Positions 17,976 to 28,027 of a DNA stretch of 64,000 bases are shown here, one piece after another. How positions within the stretch are numbered: position 1 is the first letter of the stretch; each line of letters opens with the position of its first letter. The stretch is from Aggregicoccus sp. 17bor-14 (lineage in GTDB: Bacteria; Myxococcota; Myxococcia; Myxococcales; Myxococcaceae), in assembly GCF_009659535.1 (NCBI RefSeq), contig NZ_VJZZ01000008.1, positions 126,001 to 190,000 of the forward strand, written 5' to 3'. Made by a program: the position numbers and the translations under genes. The notes beneath the pieces are model-generated. The model had not been told where the DNA came from. It saw only the letters and a list, made by a program, of their open reading frames with translations, and searched no databases.

Positions 17976-20486
17976 TTGTCCCACGGCCACCCGCCGACCC
18001 CCGAAGACCGCGTGCCGGTAGCCCAGGCGCACGCCGTCCACTCGCCCTACATCCCCGCGACCCAGTCCCCCGTCGAGCTCACCCTGCGCGGCCTGGTGCT
18101 GGGCTCGGTGCTGGGCATCGTGTTCGCGGCGTCCTCGGTGTACCTGGCGGTGAAGGTGGGCCTCACGGTCTCCGCCTCCATCCCCATCGCGGTGCTCTCC
18201 ATCGCGATCTTCCGGGCCTGGGGCCGCTCGAGCATCCTCGAGAACACCATCGTGCAGACGGTGGGCTCGGCCGGCGAGTCGCTCGCGTTCGGCGTGGCGG
18301 CGGCGCTGCCGGCGCTGCTCTTGCTCGGCTACGACATCGACCTGATGCACGCCTTCCTCATCGCCTCCCTGGGCGGCGTGCTCGGCGTGCTGATGATGAT
18401 CCCGCTGCGCCCGGGCCTCATCGTGCAGGAGCACGGCAACCTCACCTACCCCGAGGGCACCGCGTGCGCGGACGTGCTCATCGTGGGCGAGCAGGGCGGC
18501 ACCAACGCGAAGACGGTGGTGCTCGGCTTCGCGGTGGGCGGGCTCTACAAGTTCGCGTACGCCGGCATGAAGCTCTGGAAGGAAGTGGTGGGCACGGCGC
18601 TCAGCTGGACCAAGACCGTGGCGGGCAAGGTGGTCCCCGCGGGGTTCCAGGGCGGCTCGATGTCGGTGGAGATCAGCCCCGAGCTGCTGGGCGTGGGCTA
18701 CATCATCGGGCCCAAGGTCGCGGGCATCACCTTCGCGGGAGGCGTGCTCAGCTACCTGGTGCTCATCCCGATGATCAAGTTCTTCGGCAGCGGGATGACC
18801 GAGCCCTTCCTGCGCCACGACGGGGCCCTCATCCGGGACATGTCCCCGGACGCCATCCGTGACGCGTACGTGCTGTACATCGGCGCGGGCGCGGTGGCGA
18901 CCGGCGGCCTCATCAGCCTGCTGCGCTCGCTGCCCACCATCGTCAGCGCCTTCAAGCGCGGCTTCGAGACCCTGATGGCCAGCCGCCGCCCGGCGGCGAG
19001 CATGCCCACGCTGCTGCGCACCGAGCAGGACCTGCCCATCACGGTGGTGCTCGTGGGCAGCGCGCTGCTGGTGCTCATCATCTGGCTCGCCCCGCCGCTG
19101 CACGTGAACTTCGTCTCCGCGGTGCTGATCGTGCTGTTCGGCTTCTTCTTCGTCACGGTGAGCGCGCGCATCACCGGGGAGATCGGCTCCTCGTCCAACC
19201 CCATCTCCGGCATGGTGGTGGCAACCCTGCTCATCACCTGCCTCGTGTACCTGATGCTCGGCTGGACCTCGCCGGCGGACCGCTTCATGGCGCTCACCAC
19301 GGCGGCCATCGTGGGCATCGCGGCCTCCAACGGCGGCACCACGGCGCAGGACCTCAAGACCGCGTTCCTCGTGGGCGGCACGCCGCGCCGGCAGCAGGTC
19401 GCGCTCTTCGTCGGCGTGCTCACCAGCGCGGCCGTCATCGGGCTCACGCTGGTCACGCTCAACAAGGGCGCCACCACCATCCTCCCCGAGCCCCACCCGA
19501 ACCAGCCGGTGAGCGAGCTGAGCGACGAGCAGGTGGTGCAGCACAGCTACGTCTGGGCGGTGGACGAGGGGACCCTGAAGGCGCGCGGCGCCGACCTCGC
19601 CCAGCTGCGCGCGGCGGCCTTCGGCGCGGGCCTGGAGCTGAGCAGCCGCGGTGCCACCGAGCTGCGCAGCTGGAAGTCCCTCACCGCGCAGGAGGTGGCG
19701 GCGACCACGCTGCACCTGCGCGGGGGCGCCTCCCTCAAGGTGAGCGAGCTGGGCTCCCTCGCGCCGGGCCCCACGCGCACCTACCACGTCGGCTACGTGC
19801 GCTCGGGCAGCGACTCGCCCGTGCCCACCGGCAAGTACCTCGTGGACGAGGCCCAGAGCATCCAGTACCTCGTGGACCCGGGCATCGGCGGCCGCGTCAC
19901 CGAGTACGAGGGCCACTCGCTCACCCGCTACAGCGCCCCCAAGGCGCAGCTGTTCGCGCTGATCATCGACGGCATCCTCACCCAGAAGCTGCCGTGGGAT
20001 CTGGTGCTGCTCGGCGTGTTCATCTCGCTGATGCTCGAGCTGAGCGGCGTGTCCTCCCTGCCCTTCGCGGTGGGCGTGTACCTGCCCATCTCCACCAGCT
20101 CGCCCATCTTCGTGGGCGGCCTCGTCCGCTACTTCGTGGACAAGGTGCGCGGCGGCTCGGCGGCCGAGTCCGAGTTCTCCCCCGGCACGCTGCTGTCCTC
20201 GGGCTACATCGCGGGTGGCGCCATCGCGGGCGTGCTCATCGCCTTCCTGGAGATTGCCACCGGCGGCGCCGGCACGCGGGCGATCAACATCCCCCAGCAG
20301 CTGGGCACCGAGGGCGCGCTGGGGCGGCTGCTCAACGCCATCGGCGAGAGCGAGGTTGCCCACGTCGTGTGGTCCAACCTCTTCGGCTTCGCCGTCTTCA
20401 TGCTGCTCGCGGCGCTGCTCTTGCGCGTGGGGCTCAAGGGCCAGAGCGGCGCGGTGGCGCCTCCGCCCGCCGCCGGCAAGCAGTAG
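17976..20486 (+). CDS. OPT-family oligopeptide transporter
   Basis: A TTG at 17976 follows AAGGAG by 7 bases; it gives 836 residues. The protein has about 14 hydrophobic helices with the OPT features: the first helix pair with KVGLTVSASIPIAVLS, the LTYPEGTACADVL region, and the SNNG-like NGGTTAQDLKTAFLVGG. It most likely imports small peptides or metal-peptide complexes with protons through the inner membrane. A soluble segment at about residues 510-640, containing no membrane helix, splits the helical bundle and is longer than I would expect. The gene ends at a strong terminator. Confidence 0.92.
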   Translation: MSHGHPPTPEDRVPVAQAHAVHSPYIPATQSPVELTLRGLVLGSVLGIVFAASSVYLAVKVGLTVSASIPIAVLSIAIFRAWGRSSILENTIVQTVGSAGESLAFGVAAALPALLLLGYDIDLMHAFLIASLGGVLGVLMMIPLRPGLIVQEHGNLTYPEGTACADVLIVGEQGGTNAKTVVLGFAVGGLYKFAYAGMKLWKEVVGTALSWTKTVAGKVVPAGFQGGSMSVEISPELLGVGYIIGPKVAGITFAGGVLSYLVLIPMIKFFGSGMTEPFLRHDGALIRDMSPDAIRDAYVLYIGAGAVATGGLISLLRSLPTIVSAFKRGFETLMASRRPAASMPTLLRTEQDLPITVVLVGSALLVLIIWLAPPLHVNFVSAVLIVLFGFFFVTVSARITGEIGSSSNPISGMVVATLLITCLVYLMLGWTSPADRFMALTTAAIVGIAASNGGTTAQDLKTAFLVGGTPRRQQVALFVGVLTSAAVIGLTLVTLNKGATTILPEPHPNQPVSELSDEQVVQHSYVWAVDEGTLKARGADLAQLRAAAFGAGLELSSRGATELRSWKSLTAQEVAATTLHLRGGASLKVSELGSLAPGPTRTYHVGYVRSGSDSPVPTGKYLVDEAQSIQYLVDPGIGGRVTEYEGHSLTRYSAPKAQLFALIIDGILTQKLPWDLVLLGVFISLMLELSGVSSLPFAVGVYLPISTSSPIFVGGLVRYFVDKVRGGSAAESEFSPGTLLSSGYIAGGAIAGVLIAFLEIATGGAGTRAINIPQQLGTEGALGRLLNAIGESEVAHVVWSNLFGFAVFMLLAALLLRVGLKGQSGAVAPPPAAGKQ

Positions 20487-20510
20487 CGACTTCTGTCTCT
20501 CGCAGCATCC

Positions 20511-20549
20511 GCGGCGCGCCTCCGGGAGGGGGCGCGCCGCTTCCTTTCC
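20511..20549 (+). terminator. Strong terminator after the OPT transporter
   Basis: GCGGCGCGCC at 20511-20520 and GGCGCGCCGC at 20531-20540 are perfect 10-bp arms around a 10-base loop. TTCCTTTCC follows on the plus strand. The hairpin lies 25 bases after the OPT stop codon and would also block read-through from the convergent rluD-like gene. Confidence 0.85.
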
Positions 20550-20613
20550 GGAGCGGGCCCCGCAACGGGCACAGGATGCCCGCACCCGCCCGAGCAACGC
20601 TCCCCGCCCAGCT

Positions 20614-21570
20614 TCAGCGCAGGGCGCGCAGCGAGGCGAGCGCCGCCTCGAGGTCCGCGGGCAGCGGCGCCTCGAAGTGCAGCGCCTTGCGGGTGCGCGG
20701 GTGCGCGAACGCGAGGCGCCACGCGTGCAGCGCCTGGCGGCCGAGCGCCGCCTGCACCTCACCCACCGGGCCCTTGCTGCGCTTGGTGCCGCCGTACAGC
20801 GCGTCTCCCAGGAGCGGGTGGCCCGCCTCGGAGAGGTGGACGCGGATCTGGTGCGTGCGCCCGGTGTGCAGCTCCACCTCGAGCAGCGCCGCGCCCGGAA
20901 AGCGCTCGCGCACGCGGAACCCGGTGAGCGCGGGCTTGCCCGCCTTCACCCGCCCGCTGAAGCGCTGGCGGTGGATGGGGTGGCGCCCGTAGAGGGTCTC
21001 GATGCGCCCCTCCGCGGGCGGCTCGCCGTGCACCAGCGCGAGGTAGGTCTTCTGCACCTCGCGCGTCTTGAAGGCCTTCTGCAGCGCCACCAGGGCCTGC
21101 TCGTGCTTGGCCACCACGAGGCAGCCGGAGGTGTCCTTGTCCAGCCGGTGCACGATGCCCGGCCGCAGCTCGCCGCCGACGCCCGCGAGGTCCTTCACCC
21201 GGTGCAGCAGGGCGTTGACCAGGGTGCCGCTCGCGTGGCCCGCCCCCGGGTGCACCACCATGCCGGCCGCCTTGTCCACGACCACCAGGTCACGGTCCTC
21301 GTGCAGCAGCGTGAGGGGCAGCTCTTCCGCGGCGGGCTTCGCAGCCACGGGCGCCGGCACGCTCACGCGCAGCAGCTCCCCGCCGCGCAGGCGCGCCGCG
21401 GGCTTCACCTGGCGGCCGTCCACTTGCACGTGGCCTGCCTCGATGAGCGCGGCGAGCCGCGAGCGGGTGAGCTCGGGCAGCGCGCGCGCGAGGTACTGGT
21501 CCACGCGCTCGCCGCGGGCCTCCGGGGGCGCGCGCAGCTCGCGCGGCTCGGGCGCCTGCGCAGCTACCAA
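20614..21570 (-). CDS. RluD-family 23S rRNA pseudouridine synthase
   Basis: The 318-residue protein has an N-terminal S4 RNA-binding domain (RVDQYLARALPELTRSRL to about residue 70). The RluA/RluD catalytic domain follows, with Asp144 in HRLDKDTSG, and then the RTHQIRVH and DALYGG motifs. RluD-type enzymes convert uridines of 23S rRNA helix 69 to pseudouridine, but RluC and RluA-type substrates cannot be excluded. The start codon is TTG at 21570, within the end of the upstream gene (7-base overlap), which suggests coupled translation. A Lys/Ser insert after DALYGG is unremarkable. Confidence 0.92.
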   Translation of the reverse strand: MVAAQAPEPRELRAPPEARGERVDQYLARALPELTRSRLAALIEAGHVQVDGRQVKPAARLRGGELLRVSVPAPVAAKPAAEELPLTLLHEDRDLVVVDKAAGMVVHPGAGHASGTLVNALLHRVKDLAGVGGELRPGIVHRLDKDTSGCLVVAKHEQALVALQKAFKTREVQKTYLALVHGEPPAEGRIETLYGRHPIHRQRFSGRVKAGKPALTGFRVRERFPGAALLEVELHTGRTHQIRVHLSEAGHPLLGDALYGGTKRSKGPVGEVQAALGRQALHAWRLAFAHPRTRKALHFEAPLPADLEAALASLRALR

Positions 21571-21827
21571 ATCTTCGACTTCACGTGCGCCTTCGAGCGC
21601 AGGACGATGTCGTTCACCGCGCGCTCGAAGAAGTTCATCTGGGTGAAGACCTCGGCGCTGACGCGGCTCTTGTAGAGCTCGCGGCCCTCGTCGAGCTCGT
21701 CCTTGAGCACCTCGAACAGGTTGTCCTGCTCGATGCCCTTGATGATCTTCTGCTCGTTGTAGAGCGAGATGTCCGAGGCGATCGCCCGGGCCAGCCGCAT
21801 CGCCTTGATCTTTTCCTCTTCCGTCAT
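21564..21827 (-). CDS. Small conserved helical protein of unknown function
   Basis: The 87-residue protein is rich in Glu, Lys and Arg with helices LARAIASDISLYNEQKI and RAVNDIVLRSKAHV. It has no Cys motif, signal peptide or membrane segment. It overlaps the pseudouridine-synthase gene by 7 bases and follows the J-domain/HTH gene after 55 bases. Similar short proteins beside rluD-like genes seem common in myxobacteria, from memory only. No function can be assigned. Confidence 0.75.
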   Translation of the reverse strand: MTEEEKIKAMRLARAIASDISLYNEQKIIKGIEQDNLFEVLKDELDEGRELYKSRVSAEVFTQMNFFERAVNDIVLRSKAHVKSKIW

Positions 21828-21882
21828 CGCTCGACCTTTCTAGGCAGCACCACGGAGTGAGTCAACATTCGGAAGGGCCGGC

Positions 21883-23049
21883 TCAGCGGCCCCGCGGACG
21901 GCTCGTGAGCGCGAGGTAGCTCTTGCTCACGCGCAAGGGGTCCAGCCCCAGCTCGCGCGCGAGGCTCATGAGGATGCCACGCAGGTACACGGGGCTGGGC
22001 AGCGCGTCGTAGCGATCCGCCTCCACGTTCTCCAGGTGACGGGTGCCGATCTTCGTGCGATCGGCGAGCACCCGCAGCGTGAAGCCGCGGCTCTCGCGCA
22101 CGCGGCGCAGCAGCTCGCCGTTGAACTCGGTGTCGGGCGGGAGCTCGGGGGCGCGCGGGCGCGGCTCGTCGAAACGGGGCTCGGCGGCGCGCGGCTCGGC
22201 GGCGCGAGCCTCGGCAGCCCGCGGCTCGCCCCGCGCCGCGCCGGAGCGCCCGGGCACCAGGGCGAGCGCCGACTCGGACGACGAGGGCGCACCGCCCTCC
22301 CCCGTCGCGGGAGCGGCGGGCGTGGGCTCCGAAGCCTCGGCGGGACGACCCGCGCTCCGCTCCGCCGCCACCGCGGGACGCACGGGCTCGTCGGCGGCCG
22401 CCGACGTCTGCGCGTGCTCCGCCGGGCGGGCGGGGACCGAGGCCTGCGGCTCGTCGGCAGCGCCGCGCACGGGCGCAGCGTCCTGCGGGCGCGCGTTGCG
22501 AGCGGCCGCGGCAGGCTCGACCGCCACCTCCGCGGGCGCAGGTGCCTCGATGCGCGCGGCAGGAGGGACAGGCTCGGGGGCCGGCGCAGCGCGCGGCGAC
22601 TCTGCCGGAGCGGGCGCCGCGGCGTCGCCCAGCAGGGGGAGCGGCGAGAGGCCGACGTAGGAGATGGAGAAGCCGGGCTGCGGCGAGGACAGCCGTGCGA
22701 AGAGGCGGCCCGCGGCGCCGCGGGCGAGCGGCTGCGCTGCGGCGGCCGCGCTGAGGTCACCCTGCGCTGCGGCGCGCAGCGACTCGGCGCGCGCGAGCTC
22801 GCGCGGGGGCAGCCCCAGCGACGTGTCGTACTCGCGCCGCAGGTCCGCGTCAGTGAGCATCTCCATGGCCTCGGTGATGCGGGCGCGCAGCGCCTGCAGC
22901 CGGCTCGGGTCCTCGAGCGCGTACACCGCCACCGAGTCCGGGGCGTACATCTCCAGCGCGCGCGCGTGCGCATCGCGGATCTCCGCGTCCGAGGCGGACG
23001 GCGGCAGGTCGAGGATCTCGTAGTACGTCTGCTGCTCGAAGGGTTTCAT
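21883..23049 (-). CDS. J-domain-like / RodZ-type HTH fusion protein
   Basis: The 388-residue product has a J-domain-like N-terminus (residues about 6-75: YYEILDLPPSASDAEIRDAH ... LRREYDTSLGL). The HPD triad that stimulates Hsp70 is replaced (MYAPDS). A long Ala/Pro/Glu-rich disordered middle (about 90-300) follows. The C-terminal domain (about 305-388) is a RodZ-type helix-turn-helix: GELLRRVRESRGFTLRVLADRTKIGTRHLE is the recognisable core, followed by LPSPVYLRGILMSLARELG. RodZ proteins bind MreB through this HTH. There is no transmembrane helix, so the protein is cytoplasmic. It is separated by 9 bases from the MinD-like gene upstream, suggesting that the two act together. Confidence 0.85.
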   Translation of the reverse strand: MKPFEQQTYYEILDLPPSASDAEIRDAHARALEMYAPDSVAVYALEDPSRLQALRARITEAMEMLTDADLRREYDTSLGLPPRELARAESLRAAAQGDLSAAAAAQPLARGAAGRLFARLSSPQPGFSISYVGLSPLPLLGDAAAPAPAESPRAAPAPEPVPPAARIEAPAPAEVAVEPAAAARNARPQDAAPVRGAADEPQASVPARPAEHAQTSAAADEPVRPAVAAERSAGRPAEASEPTPAAPATGEGGAPSSSESALALVPGRSGAARGEPRAAEARAAEPRAAEPRFDEPRPRAPELPPDTEFNGELLRRVRESRGFTLRVLADRTKIGTRHLENVEADRYDALPSPVYLRGILMSLARELGLDPLRVSKSYLALTSRPRGR

Positions 23050-23058
23050 GGGCGGGGC

Positions 23059-24078
23059 TCAGCGAGAGGGGGCATCCAGCGCCAGGAGGCGCTCGGCGAT
23101 GGAGCGCAGGCCCTGGGCGGCGTGGGAGTCGGGGTGCTCGAGGAGGACGGGGCGGCGCTTGCGCACGGCCCGCCAGGCCTCGTCGTCGTAGGGAATGGCG
23201 CCGAGCTCGTCCATCTCGAGGCCGAAGAACTTCTTCCAGGCGGAGACCACCGCCCGGCCCACGCCGCGATCGCCCGCGGTGCGCACCTGGTTCACCACGA
23301 GGCGCACGCGGAAGGAGTGCAGCTCCTTCTCGAGCCGTGCGCCGAGCTGCGGATCCTCGGCCTTCACCTCGGCGATGAAGTCGAAGGGGGTGCGCACCAC
23401 GCCCGCGCGGGTGGTGAGGGCGGTCTCCACCAGGTCCTCGATGCCGTACTGCGACTCCACGTGCTGCAGGCGCCGGAAGAAGGCCGCCTTCACGAAGCGG
23501 TACGCGTTCTCCACCGAGGTGGGCTCGGGCAGCAGCACCAGCAGGCCGTGGTCCGCGGCGACGAAGAAGTCCAGCGTGTTGAAGCTGGAGCCCGCGCCGA
23601 GGTCGAGGACGATGTAGTCCACCCCTTGCACCTGCTGGATGCCGCGCAGCAGCCGCTGCTTCTGGGCGTACTTGAGGTTCGCCGCGTCCAGCATGTCCTG
23701 GGCGCCGGCCACGAGGCGCAGGCCCGGCACGCCCGTCTCCACGGCCACGTCCTCCAGGCGCATGCGCGGGGCGTGCACGAAGTCGCCCAGGCCCACGCCG
23801 GGCTGCCCGACCCCGAGGCAGGTGTGCAGGTTCGCGCCGCCCAGGTCCGCGTCCACCAGCAGCACGCGGTGGCCGGCCTGCGCCAGGGCGATGCCCAGGT
23901 TCGAGGACACGAGCGACTTGCCGATGCCGCCCTTGCCCCCGCCGATGGCGAGGATGCGGCGCGGCCGGGCACGCGTGGCGAGGCCCGGGGGGGAGGTCTC
24001 ACCCGCGGAGCGCACGGGCTCGGGGGAGCGCGGCGTGGCGGCAGGCGGGAGGGCGGACGAGAGCGAGGCGGGCTTCAC
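23059..24078 (-). CDS. MinD/ParA-like P-loop ATPase
   Basis: The deviant Walker A GGGKGGIGKS at about residues 46-55, the VDADLGGANLHTCLG switch and DYIVLDLGAGSS identify a MinD/FleN/ParA-type ATPase. The protein is 339 residues from a GTG at 24078, although a TTG at 24093 is also possible. No C-terminal amphipathic membrane-binding helix of the MinD type is obvious, so it resembles the FleN/FlhG-like branch. Such ATPases position cell-surface machinery or chromosome regions. Its tight coupling to the J/HTH protein makes a role in polar or envelope organisation plausible. Confidence 0.9.
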   Translation of the reverse strand: MKPASLSSALPPAATPRSPEPVRSAGETSPPGLATRARPRRILAIGGGKGGIGKSLVSSNLGIALAQAGHRVLLVDADLGGANLHTCLGVGQPGVGLGDFVHAPRMRLEDVAVETGVPGLRLVAGAQDMLDAANLKYAQKQRLLRGIQQVQGVDYIVLDLGAGSSFNTLDFFVAADHGLLVLLPEPTSVENAYRFVKAAFFRRLQHVESQYGIEDLVETALTTRAGVVRTPFDFIAEVKAEDPQLGARLEKELHSFRVRLVVNQVRTAGDRGVGRAVVSAWKKFFGLEMDELGAIPYDDEAWRAVRKRRPVLLEHPDSHAAQGLRSIAERLLALDAPSR

Positions 24079-24362
24079 GGAGACCCGTATCAAAGCGGGT
24101 CCGCGCTGCCGCGTCGACTTCCCTCGCCTCCGCGAGGCTCGTCTGCCCCCTCGCTCGCGCCTCCAGTGTTCCGTAGGCGCCACGCCTACCTCTGACTCCC
24201 CTGCCCTACTGCACCCGGAAACACGGCTGCTGGAGCATTCCACCCGAGGCGTGCGCAGGTGCGCCCCGCACGCGGCGCGAAAAAAAAATGTGAGTGACCG
24301 GAGGTGCCCCGCAGGGGTCTGGCTTGCGCCGAAGCCTGCGCCCCCACTCAGGAGCCCTCCCC

Positions 24363-25946
24363 GTGCGAACCTCCCCCCTCCTGCTGCTCGCCGCCGTCTG
24401 CGCGCTGAGCCTCAGCGCCTGTAAGAACACCAACGACACGCCCCCACCTCCCACACAGACGGACGGCGGAAACAACCCGGACGCGGGCGATGCCGGGAGC
24501 GACGCCGGGAGCGACGCCGGAGGTGACGCGGGCCAGGTGGTGCTGGACGACGGAGGGACCGTGTCCGTGCCGGTGTGCAAGAGCACGGGCAGCGCCTGCA
24601 CCGCGAACGCCGACTGTTGCACCCGGTCCTGCGTGAACGGCGCGTGTCAGAACACGGCCAACGGCGGGCTCTGCAAGCCGCTGGGCGACAGCTGCGGCGC
24701 TGGCACGGATTGCTGCAGCACCAACTGCATCGGCTCGAAGTGCGTGGCGGCCGACCCCGCCTGCCGCACCACCAACGACGTGTGCCTCAAGAACGCAGAC
24801 TGCTGCTCTGGCCAGTGCACCCGCAACGACGGCACGGCGGGCGCGTGCATCGCGACCACGGGCGGCACGAGCTGCGGTGTGGGCGGCACCCCGTGCACCT
24901 CCGGCAACAACTGCTGCAGCAAGGTGTGCGCGGACACGGGCACGGGCGTGGAGGCCTGCCAGCGCGTCTCCGGCTGCCAGGTCGCGGGCGACTACTGCAA
25001 CGCGGACAGCGCCTGCTGCGGCGGCATCCCCAACGGCTCGGTCGACTGCGGCAACACCAACAACCGCTGCGACAACGGCCAGGCCTGCCGCGCGCCGGGC
25101 ACCATCTGCGGCAAGCCGCTCGATGCGAGCGGCAATCCCGTGCTGCTGCCGGACGGCGGCACCTTCACGGTGAACAACGAGACCAACTGCTGCAACGGCA
25201 TCAAGGTCGCCGGCGGCTACGATCGCACCTGCCGCCTCGACCAGGTCGGCGTGCCGCGCTGCTTCGGCTGCCCGCCGCAGTACGTCGACGCGCAGGGCAA
25301 CTGCAAGCCGCCCAATGGCACCTGCCCCAACGGCCTCGATGGCACGGCGAACTGCTGCCTGCCTGCCGGCAACGTCTGCGATTTCGCCGACCAGTGCTGC
25401 AACGGCGCCGCCTGCGTGCCGGACGCCACCACCGGCGTGCGCCACTGCGCGGCCGCCCTCACCTGCAAGGCTGTGGGTACGAGCTGCAACCCCGCGGTGA
25501 GCGGCGAGTGCTGCGCCGGCACGTCGTGCCTCGAAAACGGCGAGCTCTCCTACGCCTGCAAGGTCCCGAGCACGGGCGGCGGCAGCGGCTCCGATGCCGG
25601 CACCCCGGACGCGGGCAGCGTCTGCAAGGCGAACGGCACCACGTGCGGCAGCAGCACTGAGTGCTGCTCCAGCGTCTGCACCAATGGCACCTGCCAGCAG
25701 CCCCCGCAGTGCCAGCCGCAGGCCGCGGCCTGCACCACCTCGGGCGACTGCTGCACGGGCCTGAGCTGCAACATTCCGGCGGGCGCCACCAGCGGCACGT
25801 GCCAGCTGGGCGCGACCTGCTCGAGCGCCGGCCAGACGTGCTCGCCCACGCTCGGCTGCTGCTCGGGGCTCGCGTGCCTCGACTCCGCGGGTGCGAACTG
25901 CTCGGGCACCACGGGCGCCTGCGCCTGCCACTACACCATCCAGTAG
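24363..25946 (+). CDS. Cysteine-rich lipoprotein with repeated CxxxxCC modules
   Basis: A GTG at 24363, 7 bases after AGGAG, gives 527 residues with a lipobox (LSLSAC) at residues 17-22; the Cys would be lipidated. An Asp/Gly-rich linker (DAGSDAGSDAGGDAG) follows. From about residue 70 there are about ten disulfide modules of the form C-x(6-8)-C-x(5)-CC-x(3,4)-C-x(4,5)-C, resembling Dickkopf-type N-terminal cysteine-rich repeats found in myxobacterial surface proteins. There is no enzyme motif. It is probably a surface-exposed, disulfide-knotted structural or adhesion protein. It ends at a strong hairpin and stands alone. Confidence 0.85.
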   Translation: MRTSPLLLLAAVCALSLSACKNTNDTPPPPTQTDGGNNPDAGDAGSDAGSDAGGDAGQVVLDDGGTVSVPVCKSTGSACTANADCCTRSCVNGACQNTANGGLCKPLGDSCGAGTDCCSTNCIGSKCVAADPACRTTNDVCLKNADCCSGQCTRNDGTAGACIATTGGTSCGVGGTPCTSGNNCCSKVCADTGTGVEACQRVSGCQVAGDYCNADSACCGGIPNGSVDCGNTNNRCDNGQACRAPGTICGKPLDASGNPVLLPDGGTFTVNNETNCCNGIKVAGGYDRTCRLDQVGVPRCFGCPPQYVDAQGNCKPPNGTCPNGLDGTANCCLPAGNVCDFADQCCNGAACVPDATTGVRHCAAALTCKAVGTSCNPAVSGECCAGTSCLENGELSYACKVPSTGGGSGSDAGTPDAGSVCKANGTTCGSSTECCSSVCTNGTCQQPPQCQPQAAACTTSGDCCTGLSCNIPAGATSGTCQLGATCSSAGQTCSPTLGCCSGLACLDSAGANCSGTTGACACHYTIQ

Positions 25947-25957
25947 CGCAGGAGGAC

Positions 25958-25984
25958 GGGCCCGCGCGCAGTCGGCGCGGGCCC
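25958..25984. terminator. Bidirectional hairpin terminator between convergent genes
   Basis: GGGCCCGCGC (25958-25967) and GCGCGGGCCC (25975-25984) form perfect 10-bp arms around a 7-base loop, between the lipoprotein stop and the convergent HNH stop. There is no T-run on either side. Confidence 0.7.
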
Positions 25985-25992
25985 GGTCCCGA

Positions 25993-26585
25993 TTACTCGT
26001 CCAGCAGCTCGACGTTCCAGTAGGACGCGTCCGCGAGCGTGAGGAAGGGCAGCCACTCGCGGTAGGTGACGCGCTTGGCGGCGCCGCGGAACAGCGGGGT
26101 CCAGCGCGGGCGCACCGGCTTCTTGAGCAGGCGCATCCGGGCCTGCTCCGGCGTGCGCCCGCCCTTGCGCAGGTTGCAGGGCACGCAGGAGCAGACCACG
26201 TTCTCCCAGCTCGTCTTGCCGCCCTGCGAGCGCGGCAGCACGTGGTCCAGGTTCAGCTCGGCGCGCGGCAGCGTCTTGCCGCAGTACTGGCAGGTGTCGT
26301 GGTCGCGCGCGTAGATGTTGAGGCGGCTGAAGCGCACACGCCCCTTGGGCAGGTACTCGTAGGCGTAGAGCACCACCACGCGCGGCACGCGGATGCGGCG
26401 GTCCACCGTGGTGATCGCCTCGTGGTTCGCCGCGGAGAGCGCCGCCCAGTCCTCGAACTCGTAGAGCCGGTACTGCGAGTCGATCGCCTTGGCCACCCCG
26501 AGGTACAGCAGGCCGAAGGCCCGCTTCACCGAGGTGACGTGGACCGGCTGGTAGTACCTGTTTAAGACGAGCACCGACGAGTTGA

Positions 26586-26589
<4 letters not shown>
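25993..26589 (-). CDS. HNH endonuclease-fold protein
   Basis: The 198-residue protein ends in an HNH domain: Cys100-Cys103 (CQYC), Asp115-His116 in NLDHVLPRSQGG, Asn130 and a second CxxC around residues 135-138 (CVPCN), so one structural zinc is expected. The N-terminal ~95 residues (LNRYYQPVHVTSVKRAFGLL) form a conserved domain common in stand-alone bacterial HNH proteins. The family acts on DNA, but the substrate and role are unknown. It overlaps the selA stop by 4 bases (ATGA). Confidence 0.9.
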
Positions 26590-27977
<1,388 letters not shown>

Positions 27978-28027
27978 GCCCTTCAGTCTAGGGCGGGAGC
28001 CTGCGCGAGGCCAGCAGGCCCCCCGCG

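Noticed and set aside
17940-20762. A 940-codon open frame opposite the OPT transporter
   Set aside because: His/Gly/Arg-rich with no motif; the plus-strand OPT protein is well supported.
24480-24535. Tandem repeats as a possible CRISPR or satellite
   Set aside because: They encode Asp-Ala-Gly repeats within the lipoprotein linker; units are short and there are no spacers.
24348-25931. A 527-codon Ala/Arg-rich frame opposite the cysteine-rich lipoprotein
   Set aside because: It arises from complementing TGC-rich modules; it has no start context or domain.
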